In this document: positions 4,992 to 7,390 of the stretch, piece after piece
How positions within the stretch are numbered: position 1 is the first letter of the stretch
How the letters are laid out: each line of letters opens with the position of its first letter
DNA from: Nitrososphaera sp.
GTDB taxonomy: Archaea > Thermoproteota > Nitrososphaeria > Nitrososphaerales > Nitrososphaeraceae
Reading direction: 5' to 3'
Length of the DNA: 7,390 bases
Assembly: GCA_023252395.1 (NCBI GenBank)
Contig: JAJPDY010000055.1
Location: 1 to 7,390 of the forward strand
Translations under genes and position numbers: made by a program
The notes under the pieces: generated by a model
What the model was told of the DNA's origin: nothing
The model's input: the letters and a program-made list of their open reading frames with translations, nothing else
The model's database searches: none

Positions 4992-7390
4992 GTGTCCCAA
5001 GTTACAAAGAGAACCCTGCTCAAGGTGGGCGGCATGCACTGCGCTGGGTGCGTCAACTCTATCCAGCGGTACGTCTCAACCCTGCAGGGAGTAAGCAAGG
5101 TAGAGGTCAACTTGGCAAACGAAAGGGCAGTGGTAGAGTATGACCCTTCCAAGATCAAGATTGACGCCATAGAAAAGGCGATCAAAGAGGCAGGGTACAG
5201 AGTCGTTTATGAAAAAATAATCCTTGGCATTGAAGGCATCACCGATTCTTCTGATGCGCAGAGGCTGGAGCAGAGTATTCGCCAGATGGAAGGCGTCAGA
5301 GCTGTTTCAGTTAATTATGGCAGCTCGCAGGTCAATGTTGAATACAACCCGGTGCTCGTTTCCCTTGCAGACATTAGGAAAAAAATAGCCGACAGCGGCT
5401 ATACTGTGTCGAGCGAGACCGCACAGGCAAGCGCGCAGGACATCGAGGCGCATAAGCTGCGAAACCTGTTCTTTATAGGGCTCATTTTTACTGTACCGGC
5501 GGTTCTTTTCAGCTATCCAGAAGTGTTTGGGTTTGTCCCGCTTGCAGGAACGAATGCTGCCGCATACATTGCATTTGCAGCTGCCTCTGCAGTACAATTC
5601 ATACCGGGCAGCAGGTTCTACACTGGAGCGTTCCGCATCGCAAAACTAAAGTCGGCCAACATGGACACGCTAGTTGTCCTTGGCACCACTACGGCTTTTG
5701 CATTCAGCGCGTTCCACACATTCCCGTCACCTAGCTGGCACAGCATATACTATGACGCGTCAACCCTTGTCATCACTTTCATAATACTTGGCAAGTATCT
5801 GGAGATCAAGACAAAGGGCAGGACAAGCTCGATAATACGCAAGATGCTAGAGCTCCAGCCAAGAGCCGCAAGAGTAAAGAAAAGTGACGGCACCGAAGTT
5901 GAGACTCCGGTTGAGCTCATACAATCAGGCGACATTGTCATTGTGAGGCCCGGCGAGCGAATACCAGTTGACTCGGCTGTCGTTCAGGGCGAGTCAGCAG
6001 TCGACGAGTCGATGGTAAATGGCGAATCTGTTCCTGCCCACAAAAAGGCAGGCGACCGAGTGGTTGGAGGCACCGTCAACACCGAGGGCATGCTGCTTGT
6101 CAAGGCCACAAAGGTTGGAGCCGACTCTTTTCTGTCGCAAGTGGTCAGGCTCGTCGAAGACGCGATGGGCAAAAAGCCGGCGATGCAAAAGATGGTCGAC
6201 AGGGTTGCAGGATATTTTGCATACGCAGTCATGATAATTGCCGCTGCCACATTTACAGGATGGTACCTGCTTGCGCCGGGCGACCTTGGCTCTGCAATCA
6301 TTCCGGCCGTCGCGATATTGGTGGTGGCTTGTCCCTGCGCGCTTGGACTTGCGACTCCGACTGCGATAATGGTCGGGATGGGCAAGGGCGCATCAAACGG
6401 CGTGATATTCAAGAGTGGCGACTCTATCGAGGCACTGAGCAAGGTATCGGTGGCAGTATTTGACAAGACAGGCACGCTGACTGCAGGCAGGCCAAGCGTC
6501 ACCGACATTGTCCAGCTGCAGGAAGTGCTGCCTGCGGCGGGCAGCGTGCAGACAGGCGAACAGCAGGTGCTTGAACTGGCTGCAACTGCAGAGCAGTGGT
6601 CAGAGCACCCGCTTGCAAAGGCGATAGTGGCTCATGCAAAGAGCAACAATCTCCAGCCTAAAGATGTCGACGACTTTCAGGCAACTCCGGGCCTAGGAGT
6701 GACCGCGGCATATAGCGGCATGAAGATCAGGGTTGGAAGCCCCGGCTTCATTACAAATAGTTCAGCAAGCATTGTTGATAAGATGCAGCGCGAAGGCAAG
6801 ACGGTAGTTCTTGTTTCTGTAGACGAAAGAGTTGTAGGGGCGATAGGGCTGCTTGACACGCCAAAGCAGGGCGCAAGAGAAGCCGTTGCAGAGATCAAGT
6901 CGCTTGGAATAGAGCCAGTCATGCTGACAGGCGACAACAGGATGACAGCTGAGGAAATTGCGCGAATGGTAGGGATAGAGCGAATCTTTGCGGGAGTCCT
7001 CCCGTCAGGCAAGGTTGACGTCGTGAAAAAGCTCCAGCAGGAAGGAAAAAAGGTTGCCATGATAGGCGATGGCATCAATGATGCTCCCGCGCTCACTGCC
7101 GCAGACGTCGGGATAGCGATAGGCTCTGGCACAGACTTGGCGGTGGAGGCGGGCAATATCGTGCTGATAAGGGACGACATCAGAGACGTCGTATCGTCTG
7201 TGAGGATAGCTAGAAAAATAGTGTCAAAGATAAGGCAGAACCTGATCTATGCCTTTGCTTACAATGTCGTCTTGATCCCGGTGGCGGCTGTCGGGCTGCT
7301 CTACCCTGCGCTTGCAGGGCTTGCGATGGCCGCAAGTTCCGTGTCAGTGACTGCAAGCTCGCTTGCGCTCAGGCGCTGGTCCCCAAGGAA
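4992..7390 (+). CDS. copA: Copper-exporting P1B-1-type ATPase CopA (C-terminal end just beyond window)
   Basis: Membrane pump that exports Cu(I) using ATP. I translated 799 open codons from GTG at 4992; an in-frame TGA lies 21 bp upstream and no other start precedes the first domain. The first heavy-metal domain has GGMHCAGC (C17, C20). A second one (about 75-142) has D85-S-S-D88 where CxxC is expected. Membrane segments lie near 159-178, 189-207, 225-245, 257-270, 408-428 and 438-458. The actuator domain has NGES (343-346) rather than TGES. The metal-site CPC is C447-P448-C449. Catalytic motifs are DKTGT (phosphorylated D491), HP (H539), TGDN (646-649) and GDGIND (692-697). N750-x6-YN (757-758)-x4-P and M779-x2-SS give the Cu(I)-specific signature. 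Only a short tail is missing. Silver transport is also typical of the family. Confidence 0.95.
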   Translation, partial: MSQVTKRTLLKVGGMHCAGCVNSIQRYVSTLQGVSKVEVNLANERAVVEYDPSKIKIDAIEKAIKEAGYRVVYEKIILGIEGITDSSDAQRLEQSIRQMEGVRAVSVNYGSSQVNVEYNPVLVSLADIRKKIADSGYTVSSETAQASAQDIEAHKLRNLFFIGLIFTVPAVLFSYPEVFGFVPLAGTNAAAYIAFAAASAVQFIPGSRFYTGAFRIAKLKSANMDTLVVLGTTTAFAFSAFHTFPSPSWHSIYYDASTLVITFIILGKYLEIKTKGRTSSIIRKMLELQPRAARVKKSDGTEVETPVELIQSGDIVIVRPGERIPVDSAVVQGESAVDESMVNGESVPAHKKAGDRVVGGTVNTEGMLLVKATKVGADSFLSQVVRLVEDAMGKKPAMQKMVDRVAGYFAYAVMIIAAATFTGWYLLAPGDLGSAIIPAVAILVVACPCALGLATPTAIMVGMGKGASNGVIFKSGDSIEALSKVSVAVFDKTGTLTAGRPSVTDIVQLQEVLPAAGSVQTGEQQVLELAATAEQWSEHPLAKAIVAHAKSNNLQPKDVDDFQATPGLGVTAAYSGMKIRVGSPGFITNSSASIVDKMQREGKTVVLVSVDERVVGAIGLLDTPKQGAREAVAEIKSLGIEPVMLTGDNRMTAEEIARMVGIERIFAGVLPSGKVDVVKKLQQEGKKVAMIGDGINDAPALTAADVGIAIGSGTDLAVEAGNIVLIRDDIRDVVSSVRIARKIVSKIRQNLIYAFAYNVVLIPVAAVGLLYPALAGLAMAASSVSVTASSLALRRWSPR

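Noticed and set aside
5984..6508. Minus-strand open frame of 174 codons
   Set aside because: Fully antisense to the copA actuator and CPC region; its Ser/Thr/Ala/Pro-rich translation is what the reverse of a codon-biased gene gives.
6677..7180. Minus-strand open frame of 167 codons
   Set aside because: Fully antisense to the copA ATP-binding domain, which carries intact TGDN and GDGIND motifs; no family features in the antisense protein.

Overview
The window looks like archaeal DNA, most probably from a Nitrososphaera-type ammonia-oxidising thaumarchaeon. The evidence is archaeal TATA-like boxes about 26 bp upstream of start codons with very short or absent leaders, frequent GTG/TTG starts, and the gene types present. 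The taxonomic call is inference from these traits; no rRNA or other marker gene is present.

Layout. Minus strand, read from right to left: a small unknown gene (4629-4369); a histidine kinase with an unusual C-terminal tail (4303-2600); a MinD/ParA-type ATPase joined to it by an ATGA overlap (2603-1839); an 80-bp spacer with a promoter; then a compact gas-vesicle operon. That operon runs gvpA (1758-1519), a zinc-ribbon protein (1497-1240), gvpJ (1256-951), gvpK fused to an extra GvpA-like domain (970-524), and a GvpF/L-family gene that runs off the left edge (518-1). Plus strand: a 68-residue unknown protein (4700-4906), then a copper-exporting P1B-type ATPase, copA (4992 to the right edge), missing only its last few residues.

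How the genes may work together. GvpA, GvpJ, GvpK and GvpF/L are structural or assembly proteins of gas vesicles, the protein-shelled gas compartments that give buoyancy. Directly upstream on the same strand sit a sensor kinase and a MinD/ParA ATPase, a family that positions cellular cargo. This suggests a locus where a signal controls gas-vesicle production or placement; the coupling to gas vesicles is inferred from position only. The copA side is a separate unit. Its 85-bp upstream gap holds a perfect 14-bp palindrome containing the bacterial CopY 'cop box' pattern TACAnnTGTA just before the TATA box.

Most noteworthy points: the kinase-MinD-gvp arrangement, the GvpK fusion, the zinc-ribbon protein inside the gvp operon, a GvpA with an altered conserved W-A-R segment, and the cop-box-like palindrome. 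No tRNA, rRNA, CRISPR array or insertion sequence was seen.
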